A program made the position numbers and the translations under genes. This document shows, piece by piece, positions 5,919 to 6,209 of a DNA stretch of 6,209 bases; positions within the stretch are counted from its first letter, which is position 1; each line of letters begins with the position of its first letter. This DNA is from Candidatus Acidiferrum typicum (GTDB taxonomy: Bacteria > Acidobacteriota > Terriglobia > Acidiferrales > UBA7541), in NCBI GenBank assembly GCA_025463105.1, contig JAOAPW010000194.1, positions 1-6,209 on the forward strand, written 5' to 3'. The notes under the pieces were generated by a model. It was not told the DNA's origin and did no database searches. It was given only the letters and a program-made list of their open reading frames with translations.

Positions 5919-6209
5919 GTGACTAGACTTCTCTACCGGCTGCTGTCCGCGGCTCTCCGCGGCGGGCTCTCAAACTGTGTGCACGCAGGCGCGGTGTTCG
6001 CAGGACTTTTTCTGCTGCACGCGCTGCCAATTCGGGCGCAGCAAAGCACGGACTGGATGACGAGTCTGCGCAAAGAAATTGGCGCGCACCATTTGACGGC
6101 TGCACTGGAAATCGCGAATCAACGGGTCGCCACTGCGCCGGACGATACGGACGCGCGCGGCTGGCGGGCGCGCACCCTGGCGTGGCTGGGAAATTTGCAG
6201 GAAGCAGAG
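5919..6209 (+). CDS. Secreted TPR-containing protein, N-terminal part (3' truncated by window)
   Basis: The first 97 codons of a gene that runs off the window. The frame has no stop from 5769 onward. GTG 5919 is preferred because it gives a good signal peptide: basic start MTRLLYRLL, hydrophobic core around residues 24-37 (AGAVFAGLFLLHAL), cleavage after PIRA at residue 40. No Shine-Dalgarno is obvious, so GTG 5979 (a start with fewer basic residues) remains possible. LSNC at 17-20 is not a proper lipobox. From about residue 58, LTAALEIANQRVATAPDDTDARGWRA and TLAWLGNLQEAE fit tetratricopeptide repeats: Ala-rich helix, APDD turn, then LAWLG...EAE. This kind of start is seen in TPR proteins that end in a YaiO-type outer-membrane barrel, but the deciding C-terminus is absent. 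A periplasmic or outer-membrane location is inferred. It lies 191 bases after the HEAT gene on the same strand and could share its transcript. Confidence 0.7.
   Translation, partial: MTRLLYRLLSAALRGGLSNCVHAGAVFAGLFLLHALPIRAQQSTDWMTSLRKEIGAHHLTAALEIANQRVATAPDDTDARGWRARTLAWLGNLQEAE

Noticed and set aside
5967..5978. Lipobox (LSNC) in the TPR protein
   Set aside because: Asn at the -1 position does not fit a lipobox, and the Cys precedes the hydrophobic core. The PIRA|QQ site after the core is a better signal peptidase I site.

Overview
The window looks like chromosomal DNA from an Acidobacteriota (Terriglobia-like) soil bacterium. Two protein families point there: an Oar-like TonB-dependent receptor of the very large acidobacterial paralogue group, and a VWFA-related protein of the type called 'VWFA-related acidobacterial domain' (TIGR03436). 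All supported genes lie on the plus strand and the DNA is moderately GC-rich. No insertion sequence, CRISPR array, tRNA or rRNA gene was seen.

Region 1 (1-4133) is a two-gene unit. It holds the C-terminal ~640 residues of an outer-membrane TonB-dependent receptor, whose 5' end lies outside the window. A 736-residue secreted VWFA-related protein follows, and its ATG overlaps the receptor stop codon by one base (TGATG). The overlap implies translational coupling. A weak hairpin followed by TTTT just after the second gene may end this transcript.

Region 2 (4134-4518) is a 385-base gap with unusual content: the candidate terminator, a possible sigma70-type promoter, a small imperfect hairpin, a strong 12-bp hairpin with a 7-nt loop, and a 14-codon mini-ORF. 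The mini-ORF encodes a CxxC peptide and overlaps the start of the next gene by four bases (ATGA). It reads as a structured, possibly regulatory 5' leader and is the most interesting part of the window.

Region 3 (4519-5727) encodes a 402-residue protein with one N-terminal membrane anchor and a cytoplasmic HEAT-repeat solenoid. A 191-base gap with a perfect 6-bp inverted repeat follows. From about 5919 to the window end runs the start of a secreted TPR protein, cut off by the window edge. The HEAT protein and the TPR protein may belong to one envelope-related unit. The TPR start resembles proteins that carry a YaiO-type outer-membrane barrel, but the decisive C-terminus is not in the window.
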